DNA of 64,000 nt from Mayamaea pseudoterrestris (GCA_027923505.1 BROI01000017.1:496001-560000); one strand, 5' to 3'; counted from the stretch's first letter, positions 22,091-33,312 are shown. The notes: a model not told the origin generated them from the sequence alone. Made by a program: numbers and translations.

Positions 22091-25000
22091 TTACCCTGCA
22101 ATCCCTTCACTACTAGTTTTGTCCGTTTTGTTCTTCTGCAAAACCTCTTGCAGCCGCTTTGATCGCACATTTGCGAAAGTAATGGAATCTTCGTATCTCA
22201 TGGGCATGTACGCATCTAACCGCGTTTGTCTCTGTCCTGTGCGGGGTCGATCGATCACTGGATTTAAGAGCGCTCTAGTCTCTTCGGTTGACCACCCTAT
22301 ATTTTTATTGCAGTAAACTATAAGGCCGGCGGCATCAGGCTGTCCCCAAGAAAATCGACCTTTTGAGCTATCGACGACCGGCTGCGAGTATGCCTTTAAC
22401 ACATTCTCGACAGGAAAATTGTCGGGGGTAACCCATCGATTTCGGGCTGACTTGTGTTTCAAGTGGAAGGACTTGACTGCAACATTGTCCTCAGTACTAT
22501 CAACACCAGGAAGATCAATGCCATCAAGCCATGCTTTAAACGCCCGGAGTCCTTCTCCGGTGCTTTTCGAGAAATCAAATGCATGCAAAATCTCCATAGC
22601 GTTAACGATACCAACGCCTTTTACACCTTCAGTGTAATCACCTCCAAGTAACATTGCCAACGCCACCATCTCATGTTGGCCAAGACCCATCTCTCGCTCC
22701 GCGTCGGGTGCTTTGTACGCCTCCGCAAATTTCTGGTCTTCAAAAATATTTTTATAGACGTTCTTTCCGCCGAAAACAAAAACGTCACTATCGTCTGTAA
22801 CAATGCCATTCACTAAGCCAAGGCGCTCAAGCTCGGCACACTGAGACTCTGCTTCAGCCGGCGCTTCAAGGTAAGGTACGCCAAAAAGTTCCAGTAGCTG
22901 CATCACCTCCAATTTCATTTCGTCCGTCACTGTATCCGTATCTCGCTCGCGCTTGTTTCTTTCTTCCGCCCATATATTGCTATTTTCTTCGACAAGCCGC
23001 AGCGCTTGGTCCAGGTTTTCTGCAGTGTAGGCGTCGCCCACAGTGTCGGATTGGAGGCCACCTGCAAGACGGCGGTGAATCGGGGAAACTTTCTTGGCAG
23101 GGGATGGAACTCGACGGCCTGCACGTTGGCGTCGACTAGGTGAACGCTTGCGTGGAGAGGTATCCCGGCGACTGTCACCTTTTGCAGTCGGTGTATCAAG
23201 ACTCACAGCAGTAGAAGACGAAGTAATCACATTTGCCGGTGACGGTGACGCAACAATTGTCTGCTTAGATTCATCAATTTGTCGGCTGGGTGAGGCGGTC
23301 GTTGTGCTTTTTTGAGGCATTGCATCCTTCATTGCCCTGCGGAAAATTCTCCCCGCCCAGTCGGCCAGCTTGGCAGCCTCTTTCTGAGCTCGCTCAAGAG
23401 CTGCATTTGCATCTGCCACTGGACGGGCTTTCTTTGTACGTCTGGTATTAATGTAGTCCTCGTCCCTGTCAAAGGACGCGCTATTTTCTAGTTTATGCCC
23501 TTCCTCCCAGTCGTCGACACTGATTTCATGATCTTCATGTTCCTCGTGGTCTTCATCCTTATATTTATTTACTAACGTGCTAGACTTCGGCATTTCCGCT
23601 GCTTCACCGTCTTCCCAGTCTATGCTTGCTTCATCGCTGCTAGACAAAGCCACGCCGACATCAACGTCGTCTTCATTGTGCGCCAAGCAAATTGCCAAGT
23701 TCTGTGATTTTTCACTTTGTTGAGTATTAGGCTGCTCTTTACCCTGTAAATCCTGTGCCAGTAGCTGGTGTTGTGATTCAGCATACTCCTCAGTTTGAAG
23801 AGCCTCTGCCAAAAGCCGATCCTGGAGTTCCTGCGCCGCATTTTCCTCTAACGCGAGTGATGTCGTTGCATGATTCTGAAATAAAGAATTAGCATCACTA
23901 TTCCCATTGTCGCTGGTTCGAATATAACCGCCTCCGTCGGTCTCACTGTCGGAATCGACCGCAATGGGGCTGTGTTGTTGATTGCCATGTAAGCGGTTGT
24001 TCTCATTATCGAGTCGGGCATTTCCACCAGCACCACCTCGTTCCCACTGCACATCGGCACCTTCATCATCTTCAGAGTCCTCGATCTGCAGAATATTTTG
24101 CTGATAGCTCCGAAAGGGCCTTGCCGAGAGCTTTGTCTCGCCGTCGTTTAATATATTATCGTCAACGTTTCCGTTTCCAACGCTAACATTTCGTTTCTGT
24201 GCAATCGACGGTGAAATTTCCCACTCAGGTTCCTCCTCCGAATCTGATTCGTCGCGGCGACGCTTTCGCAGTAACCGTTTCGTCTCCTTGTGTTCACTCG
24301 TGTTGTGGTCATCTTCTCTAATTAACTCCAATCGCGTTGTGGTATCCGATGCCATGACATCTCCTCCTTGATAATCATGCTTGACAGCAGCAGCAAGCGA
24401 CGTTTGAATGCTCTTATTGAGTCGGGAGGATTTCAGAAAGTTAGCCATTTGCACCTGCGAAAAGGCAAACGGATCGCCTGCCGCTGGCATATGTTCCTTT
24501 CGACTCTGAATGCGGTGCCTGCGCTGGGCCTTTTCAATTGCATCTTTGCGTCGATTCGGAGGTAGCGTCGCGAGAAATGACATGTCAAGGTTATCGTGAT
24601 TGTCGCTCTGTTGTTGATTGTTGTTGTCCGAGTCATCATCAGAATCGTACAAACCAAGTCGGAGTAGTTGCTCTTGCTCTGTCTCCTGCGGATCGTCCCA
24701 ATCGTTAACTTCCTCCTCATCGTCATATTGCTGCTGATTAGTTGCGATTATCTGGCTGGTTTCACTACTAGCGGCTGGCAATTTGCGATCCAAATCACTG
24801 TCAACCATTTCACTTGACTGTGACTCTGCGCGATTGTTCGCTTGTGCTGTTCGAACATTGTCATCATCGTCATCGCCAGGATTAAATCCTCGCTCAAACG
24901 CTTGCGCATTCCCTTGGTTTGCCACCTGAATCCGTTCCTTCAATAGATTCTGATGAAGCAGCTTACGGGCCATGCGTTGCATGGAATCCTTGGAAACGTG

Positions 25001-25300
25001 GGCAAACTGCTCTCGCCTTCTTCGTCTTGCCGCTAGTTCGGCCGCTTTGACTTGCGGCGTTGGTCCATCAAAGACCAAGACTGGTTTAATGTTATGATAT
25101 AGCAGTCGACAGAGTCGACGAAAGAATCCCTTAAGATGCGCGGCTGGTTGGACCTTGCCAGTCTCTGGATCGCGCATGGCCTTGAGAAACTGCGTCAACC
25201 AGATGGACGCGTCCACCGCTAGTACTTGGCCTTCAAGTGTTTCAATGGAAATGCGACGGCCTATTGGCAGTAGCAGCTGCCATAGTCCCTTGACTCCCAT
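22091..25300 (-). CDS. ERCC5: XPG/Rad2-family structure-specific DNA endonuclease (ERCC5)
   Basis: One exon of 1069 residues. The start is fixed by MGVKGLWQLLLPIGRR at 25300, the invariant XPG N-terminus; the frame stays open upstream but there is no conservation there. The N domain covers residues 1-95, with the metal-binding Asp in LAVDASIWL. A long acidic, low-complexity spacer (about 120-780) separates it from the I domain, as in Rad2/XPG but not FEN1. The I domain (about 795-925) holds LEAPAEAESQCAELERLG and VTDDSDVFVFGG with the metal ligands, then GGDYTEGVKGVG, the helix-hairpin-helix. QTRLDAYM near the C-terminus resembles the PCNA-binding PIP box. XPG makes the 3' incision in nucleotide excision repair. 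The gene is tail-to-tail with the previous gene, 75 bases apart. Confidence 0.95.
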   Translation of the reverse strand: MGVKGLWQLLLPIGRRISIETLEGQVLAVDASIWLTQFLKAMRDPETGKVQPAAHLKGFFRRLCRLLYHNIKPVLVFDGPTPQVKAAELAARRRRREQFAHVSKDSMQRMARKLLHQNLLKERIQVANQGNAQAFERGFNPGDDDDDNVRTAQANNRAESQSSEMVDSDLDRKLPAASSETSQIIATNQQQYDDEEEVNDWDDPQETEQEQLLRLGLYDSDDDSDNNNQQQSDNHDNLDMSFLATLPPNRRKDAIEKAQRRHRIQSRKEHMPAAGDPFAFSQVQMANFLKSSRLNKSIQTSLAAAVKHDYQGGDVMASDTTTRLELIREDDHNTSEHKETKRLLRKRRRDESDSEEEPEWEISPSIAQKRNVSVGNGNVDDNILNDGETKLSARPFRSYQQNILQIEDSEDDEGADVQWERGGAGGNARLDNENNRLHGNQQHSPIAVDSDSETDGGGYIRTSDNGNSDANSLFQNHATTSLALEENAAQELQDRLLAEALQTEEYAESQHQLLAQDLQGKEQPNTQQSEKSQNLAICLAHNEDDVDVGVALSSSDEASIDWEDGEAAEMPKSSTLVNKYKDEDHEEHEDHEISVDDWEEGHKLENSASFDRDEDYINTRRTKKARPVADANAALERAQKEAAKLADWAGRIFRRAMKDAMPQKSTTTASPSRQIDESKQTIVASPSPANVITSSSTAVSLDTPTAKGDSRRDTSPRKRSPSRRQRAGRRVPSPAKKVSPIHRRLAGGLQSDTVGDAYTAENLDQALRLVEENSNIWAEERNKRERDTDTVTDEMKLEVMQLLELFGVPYLEAPAEAESQCAELERLGLVNGIVTDDSDVFVFGGKNVYKNIFEDQKFAEAYKAPDAEREMGLGQHEMVALAMLLGGDYTEGVKGVGIVNAMEILHAFDFSKSTGEGLRAFKAWLDGIDLPGVDSTEDNVAVKSFHLKHKSARNRWVTPDNFPVENVLKAYSQPVVDSSKGRFSWGQPDAAGLIVYCNKNIGWSTEETRALLNPVIDRPRTGQRQTRLDAYMPMRYEDSITFANVRSKRLQEVLQKNKTDKTSSEGIAG

Positions 25301-25774
25301 GCTGTCGTTGTTATCTGTATGTATCTGTATACAGCACTCTGTTTCGTTCTTTCGTTGTCTTATGCCAAAGAGGTTCAATCGTATTGTGCCTCGTTGCTTC
25401 CTCGGAAAACAAACTGTGCTTGTCACGCACGTCAAGAAGCCACAAATTTACTGATGAGAAACGATTTGATAGTTCGAGAATGTCGCCAATATTTTCTATA
25501 AATTAACTAACAATGAAGGAGTCCATGCAAAGTGAAGAAGTTGGAAGAATGAACGTCATGGTGGCTGCGCATCGATCCTCGTTGAGTACCGGTGCGTCCC
25601 TTGATGAAACCGCTACGATACTCGTTCATTAGATTCGTTTCGACTTCGCCCACGATTTGAGCGATCTTGATGCCATACCTGTCAAGACCTTCTCGTCAAT
25701 TTCGGCATCCTTGACAACCTCCGTTCCGCTTTGCCAGTACATAGATAGATACATATCAATTGCAAGGCTTTAGC
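25301..25774. promoter_or_regulatory. Divergent promoter region, XPG / NAD-GDH
   Basis: 474 bases between two head-to-head starts. It contains TACCGGTG at 25587-25594, one base off the recurring palindrome, and a 39-codon frame from 25513 ending before the GDH start that may be a uORF or chance. No other gene is visible. Confidence 0.45.
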
Positions 25775-28700
25775 ATGTTGCAATCTCGACTTGCCTCGCT
25801 GGCTCGTCGCCGCGTCGTAGCAGCGCCTGCTACGCTTGGATGGCGATTCGCTTCCGTTCTCAACGACAAACCCCTTTGTACCCGATTCCTCTCCAATGAC
25901 AGCAAGTCAAACAGTCATCAGCCGCAGCATCGACAAGAACATGTCGTTATCCCTGGCATGCGGAGCGACTTGAGCTCCCTGGGTGGTGATGCCATCATGC
26001 CGAACCGTCAGCATCCGGTCGCTCCATGGCAGGCGGAACACAATATTGACGTGCAGCGTGTCACGCGCAAGGCTATAGTGCAAGTCATAGTATTTCTGAT
26101 TGAATTGGTTGAGATGCGTAATAAATTCACTCATATTTTACGAATCTTCATCCTGTTTACACAGATACGAACTCGCCCAGCAGTCGACTCGTTCGCTTGA
26201 AGAGGTTGTTCCATGGTTTCTCGACAATATGCCATCGGCTTACTTTCGTCAAGTACACGAGCAGTATCGCAATCAGCACCTAAAGTCAATTACAGCTGTC
26301 AAGGAAGCAGGTATGGACATGTATTTGAATCTCAAGACGCAACTACCGGATGGGCGGCAGGTTTTGACGTTTATTCGACCCGGCACGGCGGCTGGAACCT
26401 TGCTCCGCATGGTGGAGGAGCTGCCGTGGAAGCATAACGATGCCGACTATTTGCCGTTGACCCGGATTTTAGTATTTTCAGCCAAGGATGAGTCCATGAG
26501 CTTGAACATGTTTGTCTATGGCGTCAAGAATATGGCGCTGCCTGGACACTTTGATGAGCTGGAAGCGGGTAGAAACATTCTCGACTATGCCGCCGCTGTT
26601 CAGCGCGGAGACGTTTCGGAGCTGGAGCCAAACCCCTTGTATGAGCCAGAACCAATGAAGGAGTTTTTGCAGCGTTGCACGGAGAATTATATTCGGGCGC
26701 TCGCGAATGAACCGCGTCGCTTCTTGACGCAGCGCGCCTTGATTGAGCAAGTCTCGGGCACGGAGGGAACGCGCGTTTACATTGAACCAGCCGAGTCGGA
26801 AGATGGCGGAGAAGGAAGTTATTGGGTGGACGTTGCCGTGGCCAACTCGCTTCCGCAGGTGGCGTTGGAAAATGTGTGTCGGTTGCTGTTTCATCACCAT
26901 TTTGACGTGACTCGCAGTCGATTGGATATTGTCAATGACGGCGACAATGGAACTGTCACGGTAAGTGAAGTGAGGTGGTGATTGCGTGTCAAAATGTCAA
27001 ATGCTTACAATTTTGCTTGCAGATTCTTCGCATGCTTGCCGCACCAGTTTCTGGCAAGGAAATTACAGTTGATACGTTTGAGATGCTACAGCGGGAATTG
27101 AAGAGAGCTAAATGGCTCGACCCATTGACAATGGAGCTGTTCTTTGACAAGTACAAACATCTAGGGGTTGCTCGGGCGGAAATTATTACTGCATTTGGCT
27201 CGCTGCTGCACCCAATCATGGCCAAGGAAAATGCAATGGCGTTCTCCAAGGCGAACATCCTAGCGACAATATGCAGTGAGCGCTTCATGCCATACTCGGA
27301 AGCCGTTGCTGATCTTTTCGTCGACCGTTTTAATCCCAACAATCCACTATCAGATGCGGACTTTAAGTTGCGCTGTAATGAGATTATCCAGCTGATCAAA
27401 AGCGACGTTGAAGACACTGTTGCAACGGAACTCTTTCTTAAGATGGTGGCCATTGTGACTCACACGCTCAAGACGAATCTTTACATGCCTGACCGCTATG
27501 CGCTTGGACTTCGTTTGGACCCAAGGGTCATGGAAACTCCAGCCGACAAGGGACGAGAATTACCATTTGGTATCGTTTTTGTTCACGGACGGCGTTTTAA
27601 CGGTTACCATGTTCGATTCCGCGACATTGCTCGCGGAGGACTTCGGCTGGTGACTCCTCCAACACCAGAGCAGTACTCGCTGGAGTCGGCACGGCAATAC
27701 GACGAGTGCTATGGACTTGCATTCGCCCAGCAGCTCAAGAACAAGGATATTCCTGAAGGTGGTTCGAAAGCCGTCTGCCTCGTCGACCCCACTGGTATCG
27801 GCTCTAGTGCGAAGCAGTTTGTCATGCGAAAAAGTGTGAAAGCATTCACCGACACCATACTAGATTTGATCGTGTTGACTGATGAAACGAAGGAGAACAT
27901 TATCGACTTGTACGGCAAGAAGGAAGTGTTGTACTTGGGACCAGATGAGCAGATAATTCCAGATGACATTAACTGGATCATTAAGCGCGCTGGCTATCGA
28001 GGATACGACACTCCAAACGCTTTTATGAGCAGTAAGCCACGCGCCGGTATTAATCACAAGGAATTTGGAGTGACTAGCGAAGGCGTCAATGTTTATTTAG
28101 ACGTGGCGCTTCGTCAGGTTCTTGGCATTGATCCAAAGAAGGATACTTTCACAATCAAAATGACCGGAGGACCAGATGGAGACGTTGCTGGCAATGAGCT
28201 GAAGATTCTTTTTCGGGAGTACAATGAGACTGCCAAAGTTGTTGGAATTGCGGATGCATCGGGATGTTGTGAAGACCCGGCGGGGTTGGACCAAGAAGAG
28301 CTTCTCCGACTTGTGACGGACGGTTTGGCGATTGGTTATTTCAACCCAGCAAAGCTGGGTATCGATGGAGTTTTGCACAAGGCTGACAATCCCGAAGGCA
28401 TCAAAGCCCGCAACAGTATGCACAATCGCTTAAAGGCTGACGCATTTATGCCGTGTGGAGGACGTCCCAACACGATCGACATCACAAACTATCGTAATTT
28501 CATCGCCGAAGAGGGAGTTCCATCAAGTCCACTTATTGTTGAAGGCGCCAACCTATTTATAACCAAGGAAGCACGCAAGGCACTTTTCGAGGAAGCTGGT
28601 GTAGCCATTATCAAGGACAGCTCTGCTAATAAAGGCGGAGTAATAACAAGTTCCTACGAAATTTGTGGTTAGTGTACTGTGTCCCTCGTCGCATTGTAAA

Positions 28701-29441
28701 ACATTCCCAATCTCATTCTTTCTCCTATTTAGCCGCCATGCTTTTGGACGAGGATGTATTCTTGGAAAACAAGACGCAGATCGTGTCGGAAGTGCTTGAA
28801 AAACTCCGTGAGTATCTGTATTGGCAGCTTGTTTTATAACTATCAAGTACTCACCTCTATCGCTCGCAACAAACAGGTGGAGCTGCACATCTCGAGGCAA
28901 CACTGCTATTCCGTGAATTTGAAGTTCTCGGCACGTACTCGCTTCCCGAGATGAGCCAGGTCATCAGCGACACAATCAACGCTGCTACGGATGCGCTGGC
29001 AGTGGCTTTGGACACGTTATCTGAACAGGACCGTCAGTCACTGCTCCCGCTATTTCGCTCACACTTGCCCAAGACAGTAGCAGACCTGGGTTTTGACAAT
29101 GTGAGCGAACGCGTACCAGAACAATACATCAAAAATGCAATTGCTTCTTCCTTGGCTTCTAAGCTAGTCTACAAGGAAGGAACGTTGTTTATATCCTCGT
29201 TGCCGAAAGCACAGCTAGCAATGATGGCTCTCAAATACTTGGAAAAAGAACAAGAAGTGGTAAGTCATACTCCTGGGCTCCGGAATCTGTGCGCCAATCG
29301 AAGTTCTAACCCTTCGTTCGATTACAGATGAAATTATTGGAGGTAGTTCAACAGTCGGACCTGGCAGAGACGGACAAGGTAAAAGTTGTGACTTTACTGG
29401 ATCTTGGAGGTGCCCGAACAGCATTGAGTGCTCTTCAGTAG
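25775..29441 (+). CDS. GDH2: NAD-specific glutamate dehydrogenase, large type
   Basis: Six exons: 25775 to about 26089, about 26181-26960, 27023-28667, 28733-28807, 28877-29259 and 29328-29441; the last four introns have clear GTRAGT- or GTTAGT-type donors and AG acceptors with matching phases. The product is about 1100 residues, like the 115-kDa GDH of fungi and oomycetes. The catalytic half shows GIVFVHGRRFNGYHVRFRDI, EGGSKAVCLVDP with the substrate Lys, TGGPDGDVAGNE of the NAD site, and IIKDSSANKGGVITSSYEI. The N-terminus (MLQSRLASLARRRVVAAPA) is a mitochondrial presequence. It deaminates glutamate to 2-oxoglutarate and ammonium. The exon 1/2 junction is the one uncertain point: several GT and AG pairs fit. 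Confidence 0.94.
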
Positions 29442-29458
29442 CTGCGCTACACTTCATA

Positions 29459-29941
29459 CTAAATACAAAAATAAACTAAAGAGTAGTTATACTGCACGTG
29501 AGTGAGGATGTCTGACACGGCCACCGTTAGCTCTAATTCACATTGCTTGATGGCAGCGTTCAGAGAAACGTAGGACTGGATGTACGCTCGATCTCGATTT
29601 GTAGGCTCTGACATCTGCGATACCATGGTTTCGTGTTTGAAAACCAGAATCCTGGGCGAGGATCCGTAAACGCATGGCAAATTGTTGCGCTGGGCCGCCG
29701 AAAGACAGAGAACCTCAAGCACTTTGTCGATGAGCTCGTTTGGAACATCACAGTCATCTCGAAGAACTCCCACACCCTGCAAACTTTTGTCACGTTGCTT
29801 AATACTATTAATCTTGTGAGCCAATGACTGTTTATAGATCTCGATCAGACTGGTATGAAATCTCTGCAATGGATCCCATTGAAGACGTCTGACTCTTTCG
29901 TTTTGTTTCTTCCCGCTCAAACCTTGCGTGAAACGAAGCAT
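29459..29941 (-). CDS. Hypothetical small protein
   Basis: An open frame of 160 codons from an ATG at 29941 (MLRFTQGLSGKKQNERVRR); an in-frame TAA lies upstream near 30000, so the start cannot be much earlier unless spliced. The product is helical and mixed in charge, with no domain or targeting signal I recognise. It lies 17 bases from the GDH stop (convergent) and 60 bases after the PPR stop on the same strand, so its 5' UTR would fall in the PPR 3' region. The length of open frame and normal composition favour a real gene. Confidence 0.5.
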   Translation of the reverse strand: MLRFTQGLSGKKQNERVRRLQWDPLQRFHTSLIEIYKQSLAHKINSIKQRDKSLQGVGVLRDDCDVPNELIDKVLEVLCLSAAQRNNLPCVYGSSPRILVFKHETMVSQMSEPTNRDRAYIQSYVSLNAAIKQCELELTVAVSDILTHVQYNYSLVYFCI

Positions 29942-30001
29942 TGGAGGATCTGCCAACGTTTCGTCTCCAGTTGAATGGCAATTCTGCTGCCTTTAATAAG
30001 A

Positions 30002-31819
30002 TCAGCCTTTCTTTGTCTGCTTCTTCTCTGCCAACAGATGAGAAGGAATCGCTTTCTTCGCTTCATTCCAAACTAGATCACCGACAAATCCTTGTTCGCA
30101 GCACCTTTCAAATAGCCGGAGAGCGAGTTTTGTCCGAGATGCCCCTGCAGACATGAGATTCACAAAACACTTCATTAGGTTGCCATACGAGACGGCATCA
30201 GGCACAACATTCTCATCATTCATGCGCTTAAATGTGTGAACAGCAATCTGCAATATGTGCTGCCGCTCTTGCTCTGTATTTTCAGTGGCAGAGAACGCAG
30301 CGGCGTTTAGGACGGCATTAAATGGCAGTTGACTGAGCTGCAAATTATGTCTTGTCTTTCGCAAAATCAAGTATGCATTCAAAATTGATTCCGCTCTTAT
30401 GACCTTGTCTCTGGCCTTTGACTTGGCAAGAGTATCGAGAACTGAAGTAAATGAGTAGGCATCGGGTGCGATCTCCTCCTTTCCTGCCAAAATCATGTAA
30501 CGAAGCACTTTTTCGGCTCGAGACGCAGCCCCGTCAAGTGCACTCTTGCTCCACGCATGTAAGATATTGTTATACGAAATGGTATTCGGCGCCGGCGCGA
30601 CACCAGGGTCTTCGCCATGGGATGTAATCATTTCTTTGACCAACTTTTCCACTTGTGGGCCAGCTTGAGCGTGGCCCGAGTGACTCCACGCGGAGAGTAA
30701 CGTATTGTGCGAGACAAGATCGGGCTGGCAGCCGTGCGCTTTCAATTCCGTCAATAGTCTCATCGACTTCATTCCTGAGCGCGGGTCGTTGCTATTAGCC
30801 CAGCAGTGCATTGCCGCATTAAAGACAATGACATCAGGTTTGAGACTTGGGTCGTGACGTTGTCGATCCAGCAACCGATAGAGAAGCTCCTCTGCCGTTT
30901 CGGCAGCCTCTCTTCCTCCGCGACATGTCGCCAGTCCGTGTAAAACGGTGGCATAGGAGTGAATAGATGGTCGACTGGATGAATTTTTGCCTATCAAATC
31001 AAGACGTTTAAGTAGCTCAAGAGCACGTAATGCACCCTCCCACGTTCCTTGCTGCGCCCAAGCATTCATGACAGTATCAGCAACAACTGACGTTAGCTCG
31101 ATATCTGGACTATAAAGCGATGAGAGGTCATCAATGGCATGGAGTAGCTCAAAAAGTAAGCGCTCCGCCTGTAAAGGTGCGTCGCTGTCAAACTTGGCGT
31201 CGTGCGCGTAAGCATCCATGACGCTTGTATAGCTTATGAGGTTGGGTTTGACTCCCTTCTCCTGCATTAATCTTAAGACTGCTTCGGCTTGTGATCCGAC
31301 TGATCCTCGTCGCTCCAGCTGATTGTTACTGCTGCCACTTCGTCCTCGACTCTTGGCAATGGCATGGATCCACAAAATGTAGCCGCGCCTCAGCGTTGGC
31401 ACCGTAGCATCCAAGACTCCAACGCGACTGCCCAAATAATCCAATCGTTCAACCATTTCTTTGGCCTTTTTTACGGCTTTTGGATCGTTCTTGGCGATGC
31501 GATCCGAAACGTCTTGAAGCAGCAAGTATGCCTTCTTTTTATACTTGGCTCGAGGAAGGGCCAAAAGTGAGACATCGGCGTCAATACCGTCCTCACCACC
31601 ACCATCTTGTTTATGATCTTCGTTAGACAGTGCTAACGCCATCTCAGTCACTACCTTTGGTGTCTGATGAATGACCTGCGACGAAACAAATGCAGATTGA
31701 TCGTACGGTCGACGCCTTGTTAAAACTCCACGAATCGTTATTCGCGGGCAACACCATGCATAAGACACACCAGAGAGGCATACCAGGAGGATGATGGCGG
31801 CAGATAGGAAGCAACTATG
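30002..31819 (-). CDS. Pentatricopeptide-repeat (PPR) protein, plastid-targeted
   Basis: A single exon of 605 residues from MHSCFLSAAIILLVCLSGV, a signal peptide. The predicted cut GVSYA-WCCP puts an aromatic residue at +1, matching the import rule for diatom-type complex plastids (Phe preferred, Trp tolerated). From about residue 120 to the end lie tandem 35-residue helical repeats: PNLISYTSVMDAYA, IHSYATVLHGLATC, PDLVSHNTLLSAWSHSG, PNTISYNNILHAWSKS, PDAYSFTSVLDTLAKS and PDAVSYGNLMKCF are clear P-class repeats. PPR proteins bind organellar RNA one base per repeat and govern stability, processing or translation. Another ATG exists at 31861, but it would bury the signal peptide. TACCGGTA lies at 31828-31835, just upstream of the chosen start. 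Confidence 0.9.
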   Translation of the reverse strand, partial: HSCFLSAAIILLVCLSGVSYAWCCPRITIRGVLTRRRPYDQSAFVSSQVIHQTPKVVTEMALALSNEDHKQDGGGEDGIDADVSLLALPRAKYKKKAYLLLQDVSDRIAKNDPKAVKKAKEMVERLDYLGSRVGVLDATVPTLRRGYILWIHAIAKSRGRSGSSNNQLERRGSVGSQAEAVLRLMQEKGVKPNLISYTSVMDAYAHDAKFDSDAPLQAERLLFELLHAIDDLSSLYSPDIELTSVVADTVMNAWAQQGTWEGALRALELLKRLDLIGKNSSSRPSIHSYATVLHGLATCRGGREAAETAEELLYRLLDRQRHDPSLKPDVIVFNAAMHCWANSNDPRSGMKSMRLLTELKAHGCQPDLVSHNTLLSAWSHSGHAQAGPQVEKLVKEMITSHGEDPGVAPAPNTISYNNILHAWSKSALDGAASRAEKVLRYMILAGKEEIAPDAYSFTSVLDTLAKSKARDKVIRAESILNAYLILRKTRHNLQLSQLPFNAVLNAAAFSATENTEQERQHILQIAVHTFKRMNDENVVPDAVSYGNLMKCFVNLMSAGASRTKLALRLFERCCEQGFVGDLVWNEAKKAIPSHLLAEKKQTKKG

Positions 31820-31827
31820 CATACTTG

Positions 31828-31835
31828 TACCGGTA
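31828..31835. promoter_or_regulatory. TACCGGTA palindrome in the PPR/IGPS divergent promoter
   Basis: An exact copy 9 bases upstream of the chosen PPR start and about 220 bases upstream of the IGPS-like start on the other strand. Role inferred from recurrence only. Confidence 0.35.
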
Positions 31836-32052
31836 TAATGGTTGTTGTCGCCATATATCATGAGATCCAACTCAGGTTGACGCGAACAAAGCAAGAATCT
31901 CACTCGGCGTTTAGGTCTCGTATCGGTACTCACAAGAGACGTATCAAGGACGGACCGTCGCGGCGCTGATGCACTTGATGCGACTGCTGCCAATCAACGA
32001 TCGATTCCATCACCCTATTTCCTTGAGACCATTCAACTGGATATAAACACAG

Positions 32053-33312
32053 ATGGCGACAATGATGAGGTCACAAAAGAGATTGGTAGTTTTGCCTTTG
32101 CTATTCGCTGCAACTTTTTTTGCAACAGCTGCATTTATCACGCCATCTTTATCTGGTCGACGAGAAAAGTTCCATCATCCATCACCCAGTGTACCTTTTA
32201 CTGCTACTCCGGCATTAACATCGTCATCAACTGTACTATTTGCTGTTCCAGCTCTTGTCAAGCGAGCCAAGAAACAAGTCTTGAAACAATATGCGGCTGC
32301 AGGAGTACCAGAAGACGTCATGGCTGTCTATCGATCCATGATGGAAAAGGTGAAGGAGAATAACGACGAGGAGTCAATGGCAGATGCAGCGGCTAATACC
32401 GTCATGGGGCCACTCCAGGATGCAATCACGAGACGCAAGGGAACATTGACTGTCATTGCCGAGTTTAGACGCAAGCGAGAAACCCAAAATGCCAGCAAGG
32501 CGAAAGCAGCGGAAGATGCAGCAGCGTCGGACTCAAGCGAGACTGCTGCTGCTTCCTCTACTGCAACGCCAACCGGTGACAGCGTCTCCCTCAACTTGGA
32601 TCCCGAAGTATTGAGTCCCATCTTTCGGTCCAGCGGCGTTTCCGGCATTGCCGTGCTGGCCGACGACAATGTTGGTGGATGCAGCTACGACGATTTGAAT
32701 AAAATTGTCACGGAGCAGTCTCGGGCGCATCAACAAGTACCCGGACCAGTGATTGTCATTAACAGTGATGTCATTATTGACGAACTCCAACTTGCAGTGA
32801 GTAAAGTGGCTGGCGTAGGAGCAGTCTTGGTATCGTTGACTATGAATGGAGCCGAGCAGACGCAAAAACTGTTGCAGTGTTGCAAGGCTGTCGACTTGGA
32901 GTGCATAGTCAGTGTCGAAACGCCAGAGGAAGCACAGCAGGCGGTAGATTTGGGCGCGGCCATGATCATGGTGACCAATGTGGATGGAGCCGACGCCAAG
33001 CAAAGTGTGATTAGCAACTTGACTATGCCAGAGGCTAGCAACAACAACAAAGTTTCACTCATTGCCAATATTCGCGCCTACAATGACAACCAGTGGCTTG
33101 AAGTTGAGGAGGCTTGGGCAATTCGCGACAAAGGCTTTCACTGCGCATGGGTTGGCGATGCTTTATACAAGAGTGGAACGGATGTTATGGAAACGCCGGC
33201 CGCAATCATCAAGGCCATGAAGAGCAAGAGCAGCGTCAAGTGGGCGAGTCCGAAAGTGTACACTGGCAAGGGCGAGGGTGCTAGAGAATACCTTGGTGAT
33301 ATTCTAATGTAA
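32053..33312 (+). CDS. Indole-3-glycerol-phosphate synthase-like barrel protein, plastid-targeted
   Basis: A single exon of 419 residues. Residues 1-27 form a signal peptide ending ATFFATAAFITPS, with the AAF cut site of complex-plastid import. The rest resembles the ribulose-phosphate-binding (beta/alpha)8 barrel of IGPS: TLTVIAEFRRKRE aligns with strand 1, PVIVINSDVII with strand 2, LECIVSVETPEEAQQAVDLGA with LEALVEVHDEEEL, and MIMVTNVDG with INNRDL. IGPS makes indole-3-glycerol phosphate in tryptophan synthesis. Several catalytic positions look changed: the strand-1 Lys reads Arg, the SPSxG phosphate loop is absent and the strand-6 Glu reads Ser. An Ala/Ser-rich insert (about 150-180) interrupts the start of the barrel. 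It may be a diverged enzyme or a relative without IGPS activity. Confidence 0.75.
   Translation: MATMMRSQKRLVVLPLLFAATFFATAAFITPSLSGRREKFHHPSPSVPFTATPALTSSSTVLFAVPALVKRAKKQVLKQYAAAGVPEDVMAVYRSMMEKVKENNDEESMADAAANTVMGPLQDAITRRKGTLTVIAEFRRKRETQNASKAKAAEDAAASDSSETAAASSTATPTGDSVSLNLDPEVLSPIFRSSGVSGIAVLADDNVGGCSYDDLNKIVTEQSRAHQQVPGPVIVINSDVIIDELQLAVSKVAGVGAVLVSLTMNGAEQTQKLLQCCKAVDLECIVSVETPEEAQQAVDLGAAMIMVTNVDGADAKQSVISNLTMPEASNNNKVSLIANIRAYNDNQWLEVEEAWAIRDKGFHCAWVGDALYKSGTDVMETPAAIIKAMKSKSSVKWASPKVYTGKGEGAREYLGDILM

Noticed and set aside
25301-25435. Upstream 45 codons of the XPG frame
   Set aside because: XPG proteins begin at MGVKGLW; the upstream codons have no ATG of value and no conservation.
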